From the NCBI GenBank assembly GCA_041581405.1, contig JBFIDI010000422.1, positions 1 through 5,076 on the forward strand: 5,076 nucleotides of DNA, given 5' to 3'. The notes under the pieces were generated by a model, which searched no databases, was not told where the DNA came from, and worked only from the letters and a program-made list of their open reading frames with translations. Made by a program: the position numbers and the translations under genes. Positions 1-5,076 of this stretch are shown in pieces (positions within the stretch are counted from its first letter, which is position 1; each line of letters starts with the position of its first letter). This stretch comes from CAISIP01 sp041581405. GTDB lineage: Bacteria > Pseudomonadota > Gammaproteobacteria > Burkholderiales > Burkholderiaceae_C.

Positions 1-1725
1 ATGGTGCCCAATTCGCTGGGGCCGGGCGAGTTGCTGCAGCACTACGGCACCGAGGCCCAGAAGCGGCATTACCTGCCGCGCCTGGCCGACGGCCGCGAGC
101 TGCCGTGTTTCGGCCTGACCTCGCCGTATGCCGGCTCCGATGCCGCGTCGATTCCCGACCGGGGCGTGTTGACCGAACGCGTCGTCGACGGCAGGCCGGT
201 GCGCGGCTTCGTGGTGCAGTTCGACAAGCGCTACATCACGCTGGCGCCGGTGGCCACGGTGGTGGGGCTGGCCTTTCACGCCTTCGATCCGTCGCGGCCC
301 GAAGGCGAGCGTGAACTGGGCATCACCTGCGCGTTGCTGCCGGTGCCCACCGAGGGCATGGACATCGGCAGCCGGCACCGGCCCATGGATTCGGCCTTCA
401 TGAACGGCCCGATCCGCGGCAAGGACGTGTTCGTGCCGATGGACTGGGTGATCGGCGGCGAGCCCATGGTCGGCCAGGGCTGGCGCATGCTGATGGAAAG
501 CCTGGCCGCGGGCCGGGCGATCTCGCTGCCGGCGCTGGGCGCGGCCCTGCAGCAGACGGCGGTGTTCGTGACCGTCGGATACGGCCGTATCCGGGAACAG
601 TTCGGCCTGCAGATCAGCCGTTTTCACGCCGTGGCCGAACGCATCGCGCGCATGGCGGTCGAACTTTATGCCAGCGATGCCGCGCGGAGATACACCGCGG
701 CGGTGCTGGACCAGGGCGAACGGCCCAGCGTGGCCAGTGCCATCCTGAAGGTCCACCTGACCGAGGCGGGCCGGCGCGCGATCAACGACGGCATGGACAT
801 CCTGGGCGGCAAGGGCATCATCGCCGGGCCGAAGAACCTGCTCGGCGTGGCGTATCGACACGCACCGATCGCAATCACGGTCGAAGGCGCCAACATCCTG
901 ACCCGGGCGCTGATCATCTTCGGCCAGGGCGCCTTGCGTTGCCATCCGTTCGTGCTGGCCGAGATGAACGCCGTGCAGGCGCGCGACGCGCCGGCGCTGG
1001 GGGCGGCCCTGCTCGGGCATGGCGGCCATGTGTTGCGCAACCTGGGTGCCTGCCTGTGGCATCCGCGCGCGCTCGGCACGCCACCGCCGGAACTGGCCGA
1101 CGAGGCCCGCTTGATCGCGCGTGTATCGGCCAAATACGCGCTGATGGCCGACCTGGCGATGGGCCTGCTCGGCGGGCGGCTCAAGCGCATGGAGCTGTTG
1201 TCGGCGCGCCTGGGCGACGTGTTGTCGCACCTGTACATGGCCAGTGCGTCCGTATGGCGATACCAGGCGGAGGCCGACGCGGCCATGTTGCCGTTTGCGC
1301 GCGCGGCGATCCGGGTGCAACTCGACCTGGCCGCCTCTGCCTTGCGCGACCTGGTGGCCAACCTGCCGTCACGTGCGCTGCATATCGTCGCGCCGCTGCT
1401 GCTGCGGGGGACCCACCATCTCGCACCCCTGCGCGACAAGGACCTGATCGCCCTGTCGGACGCGCTGCGCGAGAACCGGGCGCTGGTGCAGCGCCTGTGC
1501 CCGGACATCGGCGTACCGGCCACCGGCGGCCTGCGCGACCTGATGCTGGCGCTGGAACTGGCGGATGCGGTAGGCGACGAACTGCCCGAACTCAACCAGG
1601 TGCTGCGCCGCACCGAATCGCTGGAACAGGCCGCCGGCCGCTCGCGCGACCCGGCGGCCGCGCTGGCCTACCTGCTGGCTGCCGACAAGGTGATACAGGT
1701 CGACGACTTCCCCGCCGAGACCTGA
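1..1725 (+). CDS. fadE: Acyl-CoA dehydrogenase, FadE type (5'-truncated by window edge)
   Basis: FadE catalyses the first step of fatty-acid beta-oxidation, FAD-dependent alpha,beta-dehydrogenation of acyl-CoA to trans-2-enoyl-CoA. The visible 574 residues match the E. coli FadE family from its PNSLGPGELL segment onward. The middle beta-domain FAD/substrate motif LTSPYAGSD is at residues 39-47, followed by DKRYITLAPVATV (75-87), ELGITCALLP (105-114) and RGKDVF (139-144). The C-terminal helical ACAD domain contains AITVEGANILTR (291-302). E295 aligns with the catalytic base of the acyl-CoA dehydrogenase family. Residues from about 310 to 565 form the extra C-terminal domain of FadE enzymes (DUF1974/ACDH_C), including LLSARLGDVLSHLY. 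E. coli FadE is about 814 residues, so roughly 240 N-terminal residues lie before the window. The ATG at base 1 is probably an internal methionine, since E. coli also has Met there. It ends with TGA and converges on the H1-like gene. No frameshift is seen. Family assignment is near certain; chain-length specificity cannot be read. Confidence 0.96.
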   Translation: MVPNSLGPGELLQHYGTEAQKRHYLPRLADGRELPCFGLTSPYAGSDAASIPDRGVLTERVVDGRPVRGFVVQFDKRYITLAPVATVVGLAFHAFDPSRPEGERELGITCALLPVPTEGMDIGSRHRPMDSAFMNGPIRGKDVFVPMDWVIGGEPMVGQGWRMLMESLAAGRAISLPALGAALQQTAVFVTVGYGRIREQFGLQISRFHAVAERIARMAVELYASDAARRYTAAVLDQGERPSVASAILKVHLTEAGRRAINDGMDILGGKGIIAGPKNLLGVAYRHAPIAITVEGANILTRALIIFGQGALRCHPFVLAEMNAVQARDAPALGAALLGHGGHVLRNLGACLWHPRALGTPPPELADEARLIARVSAKYALMADLAMGLLGGRLKRMELLSARLGDVLSHLYMASASVWRYQAEADAAMLPFARAAIRVQLDLAASALRDLVANLPSRALHIVAPLLLRGTHHLAPLRDKDLIALSDALRENRALVQRLCPDIGVPATGGLRDLMLALELADAVGDELPELNQVLRRTESLEQAAGRSRDPAAALAYLLAADKVIQVDDFPAET

Positions 1726-1726
1726 C

Positions 1727-1742
1727 GGCCGCGCCGGCGGCC
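1727..1742. terminator. Small GC hairpin in the convergent fadE / H1-like gap
   Basis: A perfect 6-bp inverted repeat, GGCCGC-GCCG-GCGGCC, starts one base after the fadE stop codon, inside the 45-base gap between two convergent genes. Neither strand has a T-tract after the stem, so this is not a classical intrinsic terminator. It could slow polymerase or protect a 3' end, or it could simply reflect the high GC content. Nothing else is seen in the gap apart from the tandem stop of the minus-strand gene. Confidence 0.25.
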
Positions 1743-1770
1743 TGGCGGCCGAGGTGCGGGCCGCAGCTTA

Positions 1771-2580
1771 TTAGGCGGTGGTTTTTTTCGCGGCGGCCTT
1801 TTTCGTCGCGGGCTTCCTGGCCGCGGCCTTCTTCACCGCGGTCTTCTTCACGGCCGTCTTCTTCACCGCGGCCTTCTTCACCGCGGTCTTCTTGGCTGCC
1901 GGGGCCTTGGCGGCGCGGGTTGCGGCACCCTTGCGCCCGGCGGCCGAGCGCTTGGCGGACTGTGCCGCCGAGTCCAGCGACTTGGCGACCTGCGTGGTCT
2001 TGCGCTCGACGGCCTTGCGGGTGTCCTTGGCCACCGCGTCGACCGACTTGCGGGCCTGGGTCGTCTTGCGCTTGACGGCCTTCTTCGCGTCCCGGGTCGC
2101 CTTGTCGATGGTCTTGGTGATGCTGGCGAGTTTCTTCTGCGCCGACTTGGCCACCTTCGACGCTTCGCGCTTGGCTTCCTTGACCGCGCTGGCGATCTGC
2201 TTGTTCACCGACTTGATCTTGGCCTCGGCCGCTTTCTCGGTCGCCACGACCTTCTTGCGTACCGACTTGATCTTGGCTTCGGCCGCCTTCTCGGTCTCGA
2301 CGACCTTCCGGCGCACCTGCTTGGCCAGGGACTCGGCCTCGTCCTTGGCCTTGTCCACCAGTTGCCGGGCATCCTGCTTGCCGGACCTGGCGCTGGAGCC
2401 GGCGCGTTTGGCTGCGCGTTTGGCCGCCGTCTTGGCGTTGTCACCGGCACTGGACGCCTTGATGGCGACGGTCTCGGCTTCGAGCTTCACCGCATCGGCG
2501 GCGGTGCCGGCAGCCTGAACCACGGCATCGGCGGCCGCGGCCACGGTGGAGGAGGACTTGGTTTTCGCAGTTGCTGTCAT
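1771..2580 (-). CDS. Lysine/alanine-rich histone H1-like (AlgP/PhaF-like) repeat protein
   Basis: This 269-residue protein is dominated by Ala, Lys, Thr, Ser and Val. It has no Phe, Tyr, Trp, His or Cys, and only two prolines (P228, P257). Residues 1-45 are Ala-rich and mildly acidic. Residues 46-215 are a long charged, heptad-like helical region with two tandem 18-residue repeats (89-106, 107-124) and two 22-residue repeats (168-189, 190-211). Residues 220-269 are a cationic tail of KK(T/A)A(V/A) pentads resembling the C-terminal tails of eukaryotic H1, bacterial AlgP/Hc-type proteins and the PhaF phasin. Such tails bind DNA or other polyanions, so a nucleoid- or granule-associated role is inferred; no catalytic motif exists. 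The ATG is supported by AGGAA (2588-2592) 7 bases upstream. The gene ends in tandem TAA TAA (1768-1773). It lies 91 bases downstream of the EncFtn-like gene on the same strand and may be cotranscribed. Low-complexity composition makes homology calls unreliable. Confidence 0.85.
   Translation of the reverse strand: MTATAKTKSSSTVAAAADAVVQAAGTAADAVKLEAETVAIKASSAGDNAKTAAKRAAKRAGSSARSGKQDARQLVDKAKDEAESLAKQVRRKVVETEKAAEAKIKSVRKKVVATEKAAEAKIKSVNKQIASAVKEAKREASKVAKSAQKKLASITKTIDKATRDAKKAVKRKTTQARKSVDAVAKDTRKAVERKTTQVAKSLDSAAQSAKRSAAGRKGAATRAAKAPAAKKTAVKKAAVKKTAVKKTAVKKAAARKPATKKAAAKKTTA
1828..1887 (-). repeat. Four tandem 15-bp units encoding the KK(T/A)AV pentads
   Basis: On the + strand, four consecutive in-phase 15-bp units begin at 1828, 1843, 1858 and 1873, all close to CTTCTTCACCGCGGT, with a further partial copy starting at 1888. 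On the minus strand they encode the lysine-pair pentads of the H1-like tail (about residues 230-254). Because the unit is a multiple of three, replication slippage would change tail length without shifting the frame. Confidence 0.9.
1948..2079 (-). repeat. Two 66-bp (22-residue) repeats inside the H1-like gene
   Basis: Residues 168-189 and 190-211 are tandem copies sharing the core AV(K/E)RKTTQ followed by KS(V/L)D. At DNA level the segments at 1999-2016 and 2065-2082 match at 17 of 18 positions and are exactly 66 bp apart. The rest of the unit has diverged more, which suggests an older duplication than the 54-bp pair in the same gene. Confidence 0.8.
2209..2316 (-). repeat. Two 54-bp (18-residue) tandem repeats inside the H1-like gene
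   Basis: Residues 89-106 and 107-124 are near-identical copies, VR(R/K)KVV(E/A)TEKAAEAKIKS. At DNA level the 54-bp windows 2207-2260 and 2261-2314 match at 47 of 54 positions by hand count. Several mismatches are synonymous third positions, so the duplication is recent or held by selection on the helix. Eighteen residues equals five turns of alpha-helix, fitting a continuous amphipathic helix. Confidence 0.9.
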
Positions 2581-2587
2581 CGTGTTT

Positions 2588-2592
2588 TTCCT
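2588..2592 (-). promoter_or_regulatory. Ribosome binding site of the H1-like gene
   Basis: AGGAA on the minus strand lies 7 bases before the ATG at 2580. It fixes the start and supports the minus strand as coding, rather than the long opposite-strand open frame. Confidence 0.7.
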
Positions 2593-2639
2593 GGGTATGG
2601 GTGGCCACCGGAATGGCCAACGGGTTGCGGGTCGGTGGC

Positions 2640-2662
2640 GCCGGCCGGATGTGCCGGACGGC
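2640..2662 (-). other. Hairpin between the EncFtn-like and H1-like genes
   Basis: A 9-bp inverted repeat with one mismatch (2640-2648 against 2654-2662, loop ATGTG) lies 9 bases beyond the EncFtn-like stop, in the 91-base gap before the H1-like gene. There is no T-tract after it on the minus strand, so full intrinsic termination is unlikely. It could protect a processed 3' end or reduce read-through and set different levels for the two products. The rest of this gap shows only the downstream gene's ribosome binding site. Confidence 0.3.
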
Positions 2663-2671
2663 GTGTGGTGC

Positions 2672-2959
2672 TCAATGGTGATCGAGTTTCTTGTCGGTGA
2701 ACAACCAGTCGCGCAACTCGTGGTCGAACTTGGGGTCTCGGCGCCGGATCCATTCCAGCACCATCGCCGCGTGTTCCTTTTCCTCGTCGCGGTTGTGCTT
2801 GAGGATGGAGCGCAGCTCCGGGTCCTTGCAGGCGTCGGCGCGCTGGTTGTACCAGTCGACCGCTTCGAGTTCTTCCATCAGCGACACGATGGCACGGTGC
2901 ATGTCGCGTGTCTCGTCGCTCAGTTCGTTGATCGGCTCGTGGTATCCCTCATTGGACAT
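2672..2959 (-). CDS. Encapsulated-ferritin (EncFtn) family ferroxidase, without targeting peptide
   Basis: The 95-residue protein is a two-helix ferritin-like domain of the EncFtn family (R. rubrum EncFtn type). In that family, two subunits build one di-iron ferroxidase centre that oxidises Fe(II), and the ring-shaped decamer normally sits inside an encapsulin shell. Helix 1 carries MEELEAVDWY (28-37) and helix 2 carries HNRDEEKEHAAM (55-66). By alignment from memory with R. rubrum, E30, E60 and H63 match its ferroxidase ligands E32, E62 and H65, and E29 and E32 match its metal-entry glutamates. W36 and Y37 are also conserved. A short third helix, ELRDWLF (81-87), follows. The protein then stops at KKLDHH, with no encapsulin-targeting tail such as the GSL-containing motifs of encapsulated relatives. 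AAGGAA 5 bases upstream fixes the ATG. No shell gene is in the window. It precedes the H1-like gene on the same strand. Family confidence is high; the encapsulation state is inferred. Confidence 0.92.
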   Translation of the reverse strand: MSNEGYHEPINELSDETRDMHRAIVSLMEELEAVDWYNQRADACKDPELRSILKHNRDEEKEHAAMVLEWIRRRDPKFDHELRDWLFTDKKLDHH

Positions 2960-2964
2960 GGATG

Positions 2965-2970
2965 TTCCTT
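2965..2970 (-). promoter_or_regulatory. Ribosome binding site of the EncFtn-like gene
   Basis: AAGGAA on the minus strand sits 5 bases before the ATG at 2959. It is a strong purine-rich site that decides this start and suggests efficient translation. Confidence 0.75.
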
Positions 2971-2981
2971 TGTCTAGGTTG

Positions 2982-3011
2982 ACGATAGATGGGCGGCCTC
3001 ATGGCGCGCAA
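2982..3011 (-). promoter_or_regulatory. Weak sigma70-like promoter candidate upstream of the EncFtn-like gene
   Basis: On the minus strand, TTGCGC (3006-3011) and TATCGT (2982-2987) are separated by 18 bases. They match the -35 at three of six and the -10 at four of six positions. This is the least GC-rich part of the gap, and it lies 22 bases before the start codon. The match is poor and a promoter of this kind is expected by chance in many gaps. No Fur-box-like or other operator match was recognised. Confidence 0.2.
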
Positions 3012-3026
3012 CAAGCGACAGCATAA

Positions 3027-3045
3027 CCATTCCGGCGCCGGATGG
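3027..3045 (-). terminator. Palindrome/hairpin downstream of the patatin gene
   Basis: The core TCCGGCGCCGGA (3031-3042) is a perfect 12-bp palindrome. A longer fold pairs CCAT (3027-3030) with ATGG (3042-3045) and CCGG with CCGG around one bulged T, giving a stem of about 7-8 bp. It lies about 40 bases beyond the patatin stop and is followed on the minus strand by TTATGCT, not a real T-run. It may be a weak terminator of the usp-patatin unit, or a binding site upstream of the EncFtn-like gene. Confidence 0.3.
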
Positions 3046-3086
3046 TCGGGTGGCCCCGCACGAAATGCGCCTTCTCTTGCGCGAAG

Positions 3087-4205
3087 TCACATGCGCAGCA
3101 CGGTGGCCGGGTCGAAGCTGCCGCGCCGGCCGATGGCGCTGCCGTGTTCGGCAAGCCATTGTTCGGCGCTGGCGCGCCCCAGCGCATGCAGCCGGGTGAG
3201 GAAGGTCCACTGGGTGTTGGTCTTGCTGGACGCGCCCAGCGTGGCCAGCGCGTCGCCGCCGTCGAGCAGGTGCACGCGCAGCGCGCGGATGCGTTCGAAC
3301 AGGCGTTCGCCATCGGCATGTCCGCTGCGGCGCTGGCCGGCCACGAGTTGCTGCAGCAGCGCGATCAGCCGCAGTTCCTTGAGCAGGCTGGAGTTGAAGG
3401 TGACCTCGTTGATGCGGTCCAGGATGTCCTCGGCCCGGGTCGGCAGGTCGGGGCGTTCGATCGGGTTGATCTGCACCAGCAGCAGGTCGTCGGCCGGGCC
3501 GTCGGTGATCAGCGGCATCAGCGACGGGTTGCCGGCATAACCGCCGTCCCAGTAGGCCTCGCCGTCGATCTCCACCGCCTGGAACAGCAGGGGCAGGCAG
3601 GCCGAGGCCAGCACCACGTCGGCGTTGAGGTCCTGCTGCGCGAACACGCGCAAGGCACCGGTGCGCACCTGCGTGGCGGCGATGAACAGCTGCGACTTGG
3701 TGCAGTGCCGGACCCGTTCGAAATCGACGGTGGCGGCCAGCACGTCGCGCAGCGGGTTGAGGTTCAGCGGGTTGAGCTGATACGGCGAGAACGGGCTGGT
3801 CCACTGCGCCGCCGCGCGGGCCAGCGGCTCCAGCCACGGGTTCCACCATGCGCCGATCGGGCCGGACACCGCCGCCAGCGGGCCGACCTGCCAGTGGTGG
3901 AACGGCGACAACTCCGCAACCCGGCGCCAGAATGCGCGCAACACCCGTTGCGCTCCCGTGCGGCCGCCGTCCATCAGGCCTGCCGCCAGTGCGACCGCAT
4001 TCATCGCGCCGGCACTGGTGCCGCTGATGGCGGCGACCTCCAGCCACTCCTCTTCCAGCAGGCGGTCCAGCACACCCCAGGTGAACGCGCCGTGGGAGCC
4101 GCCGCCCTGCAGCGCGAGATCGATGGTCTTGATGCCGGCACGCCGCGGGCGGCGTGCGCGTCGGCGGGCAGGCGCCGCGGCCGCGGGCGCCGCCTTCTTC
4201 AGCAT
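3087..4205 (-). CDS. Patatin-like phospholipase (RssA/COG1752-type acyl hydrolase)
   Basis: Patatins are serine lipid acyl hydrolases with a Ser-Asp dyad. All elements are present in this 372-residue protein: oxyanion loop GGGSHGAF (34-41), nucleophile elbow GTSAG with S64 (62-66), and the DGGYAGNPS motif with D220 (220-228). The segment LNPLNLNPLRDVL (144-156) is typical of the bacterial RssA-like subgroup. There is no secretion signal or convincing membrane helix, so it is probably cytoplasmic or peripherally membrane-bound. The true substrate (phospholipid, lysolipid or storage lipid) cannot be read. Residues 3-22 form an unusual Lys/Ala/Pro/Arg tail ahead of the domain, which begins near residue 25. 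The ATG overlaps the upstream usp stop (ATGCTGA), has no clear Shine-Dalgarno, and is the only plausible start before the oxyanion loop. The frame stays open farther upstream, but there it is a shadow of usp. It ends in TGA, 127 bases before the EncFtn-like start. Confidence 0.93.
   Translation of the reverse strand: MLKKAAPAAAAPARRRARRPRRAGIKTIDLALQGGGSHGAFTWGVLDRLLEEEWLEVAAISGTSAGAMNAVALAAGLMDGGRTGAQRVLRAFWRRVAELSPFHHWQVGPLAAVSGPIGAWWNPWLEPLARAAAQWTSPFSPYQLNPLNLNPLRDVLAATVDFERVRHCTKSQLFIAATQVRTGALRVFAQQDLNADVVLASACLPLLFQAVEIDGEAYWDGGYAGNPSLMPLITDGPADDLLLVQINPIERPDLPTRAEDILDRINEVTFNSSLLKELRLIALLQQLVAGQRRSGHADGERLFERIRALRVHLLDGGDALATLGASSKTNTQWTFLTRLHALGRASAEQWLAEHGSAIGRRGSFDPATVLRM
4199..4205 (-). 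promoter_or_regulatory. Translational-coupling overlap ATGCTGA (usp stop / patatin start)
   Basis: The patatin ATG (4205-4203) precedes the usp TGA (4201-4199) within a 7-base overlap, in a different frame. The 15 bases before the ATG have no recognisable Shine-Dalgarno. Patatin translation therefore probably depends on ribosomes finishing usp, which would link the amounts of the two proteins. Confidence 0.7.
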
Positions 4206-5076
4206 GGCGTCACGAGCAGGTCGCAACGGGCCTGTCCCAGCACCTGCTGGGTCACGCTGCCCAGCAGCAGTTCCCGCGTCTTGTCGGCTCCCTGCTTGCC
4301 CAGCACGATGAGGTCGGCGTCGAGTTCGACCTGCTGCGTCAGGATGTCGCGCCCAGGGTCGCCCTGGGTCACGACACCCGTCCATTGCGCGGATGCGAGG
4401 CCGGCGGCATCGGCCAGGCCTTGCAGCTGGGCCTGGGCGTCGCGGCGGGACTGCTGCCGGTATTGCATGACGGTGGTGTCGGCAACACCGGCGAAACGCA
4501 TCTTGCCCTCGTACGCCAGTGCGCAGACGTGCATCAGCAGGACCTGTGCGGCCGGCGCGACGGCGCGGGCATGGGCGAGCGCGGTCGCGGCGCAGGGCGA
4601 GAAATCCACCGGCACCAGCACCCGGCGGTAGGGTTCGTGCGGCGGCTGGCGCACGAACAGGATCGGCCGCGTCGACGCGCGCAGCAGCCGGTCCGCGGTC
4701 GCCCCCAGCAACCATTGGCGCAACATCGCGGCGCTGCTGGCGCCCACGACCAGCATGCCGGCGTCGCTCTGGCGCGCCTGCTCGAGGATGGCGCCGGGCA
4801 CACGCCCGGGCGTCACGTGCCAACGGGCATGGACGCCGTGTTGCTGCTCGATCTCGTCGGCGAGCTGCTGCATGGCATCGCGGCCCTTGGTCTCGACGCG
4901 TTGTTCCATCCCGCTGTCGGTGCTGCCCAGCAGTCGTCGCACTTCGTCCAGCACCGGCGTCTCGAGCACGTGCAGCAGTTCCAGCGACGCCTGCGTCTGT
5001 TGTGCCAGCATCGCCGCGCGATGGACCGCGTGGCGGGACAGGGCGGTCAGGTCGGTGGCCACCAGCAGGTGGGCGG
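4199..5076 (-). CDS. Tandem-domain universal stress protein (5'-truncated by window edge)
   Basis: This protein has two UspA domains in tandem, as in UspE-like proteins: cytoplasmic nucleotide-binding proteins linked to starvation, oxidative or envelope stress. Residues are numbered from the GTG at 5062, which codes for the first valine of VATDLTALSRHAV. That is a normal first beta-strand, and the frame stays open to the window edge (preceding codons read A-H-L-L), so the real start is outside. Domain 1 spans about 1-138 and domain 2 about 146-287, starting RRVLVPVDFS with the conserved Asp at 153. Domain 2 has a perfect G-2x-G-9x-G-S nucleotide loop (G255, G258, G268, S269). Domain 1 has the degenerate form G107, S110, G120, A121, so ATP binding there is doubtful. 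It ends in LLVTPC and overlaps the patatin start by 7 bases. Confidence 0.93.
   Translation of the reverse strand, partial: AHLLVATDLTALSRHAVHRAAMLAQQTQASLELLHVLETPVLDEVRRLLGSTDSGMEQRVETKGRDAMQQLADEIEQQHGVHARWHVTPGRVPGAILEQARQSDAGMLVVGASSAAMLRQWLLGATADRLLRASTRPILFVRQPPHEPYRRVLVPVDFSPCAATALAHARAVAPAAQVLLMHVCALAYEGKMRFAGVADTTVMQYRQQSRRDAQAQLQGLADAAGLASAQWTGVVTQGDPGRDILTQQVELDADLIVLGKQGADKTRELLLGSVTQQVLGQARCDLLVTPC

Noticed and set aside
666..1613. A 315-codon minus-strand open frame inside fadE
   Set aside because: It has a Ser/Arg/Ala-rich antisense composition typical of high-GC genes, with no motif. fadE on the other strand is clear.
939..2075. A 378-codon open frame on the + strand spanning the end of fadE and the convergent gene
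   Set aside because: It has an Arg/Ala/Gly/Pro-rich shadow composition, crosses two real genes in another frame, and shows no recognisable domain.
1778..2518. A 246-codon open frame on the + strand opposite the H1-like gene, rich in Phe, Ala and Leu and resembling a membrane protein
   Set aside because: It is the antisense reading of Lys/Ala repeats (AAG read as CTT), has no ribosome binding site, and runs over the well-supported minus-strand gene.
2581..2671. A frameshifted encapsulin-targeting peptide after the EncFtn-like stop
   Set aside because: All three minus-strand frames were read by eye. None contains a GSL-type or similar docking motif.
2974..3036. A short minus-strand open frame (about 18 codons) ahead of the EncFtn-like gene that could be a leader peptide
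   Set aside because: There is no convincing Shine-Dalgarno, no runs of a single regulatory amino acid and no attenuator-like structure between it and the gene.
4206..4823. N-terminal extension of the patatin frame into the usp region
   Set aside because: The extra residues are Arg/Ala/Pro-rich shadow sequence overlapping the real Usp domains. The patatin ATG at 4205 gives a normal family length.

Overview
This is a GC-rich chromosomal window, most likely from a proteobacterium. The long FadE-type acyl-CoA dehydrogenase with its extra C-terminal domain points to the gamma/beta group, but the genus cannot be read from the sequence. Five protein-coding genes fill nearly all of it. There are no tRNA or rRNA genes, CRISPR arrays, insertion sequences or integrase genes. 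The longest gap without a gene is about 127 bases.

Layout. Positions 1-1725 (+) hold the C-terminal 574 residues of a FadE-like acyl-CoA dehydrogenase; its N-terminus lies before the window. Everything else is on the minus strand and converges on fadE across a 45-base gap. Reading in the direction of transcription, from the right edge, the order is: a tandem universal stress protein (4199 to the window edge, N-terminus outside); a patatin-like phospholipase (3087-4205) whose ATG overlaps the usp stop; a 127-base gap with a palindrome and a weak promoter-like sequence; a 95-residue ferritin-like protein of the encapsulated-ferritin (EncFtn) family (2672-2959); and a 269-residue lysine/alanine-rich, histone-H1/AlgP/PhaF-like repeat protein (1771-2580).

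How the genes may work together. The minus-strand genes look like a stress or stationary-phase set: a nucleotide-binding stress protein coupled to a lipid acyl hydrolase, then an iron-oxidising ferritin-like protein followed by a polycationic protein likely to bind DNA or another polyanion. FadE (fatty-acid beta-oxidation) is convergent, and any link to the others through lipid turnover is only an inference.

The most notable point is the EncFtn-like protein. It keeps every residue I recognise from the EncFtn ferroxidase centre, but it ends right after the catalytic helices. It has no C-terminal encapsulin-targeting peptide, none is hidden in the other frames just downstream, and no shell gene is in the window. 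It may therefore work unencapsulated, possibly with the H1-like protein encoded next to it. This pairing is a hypothesis, not a demonstrated system.
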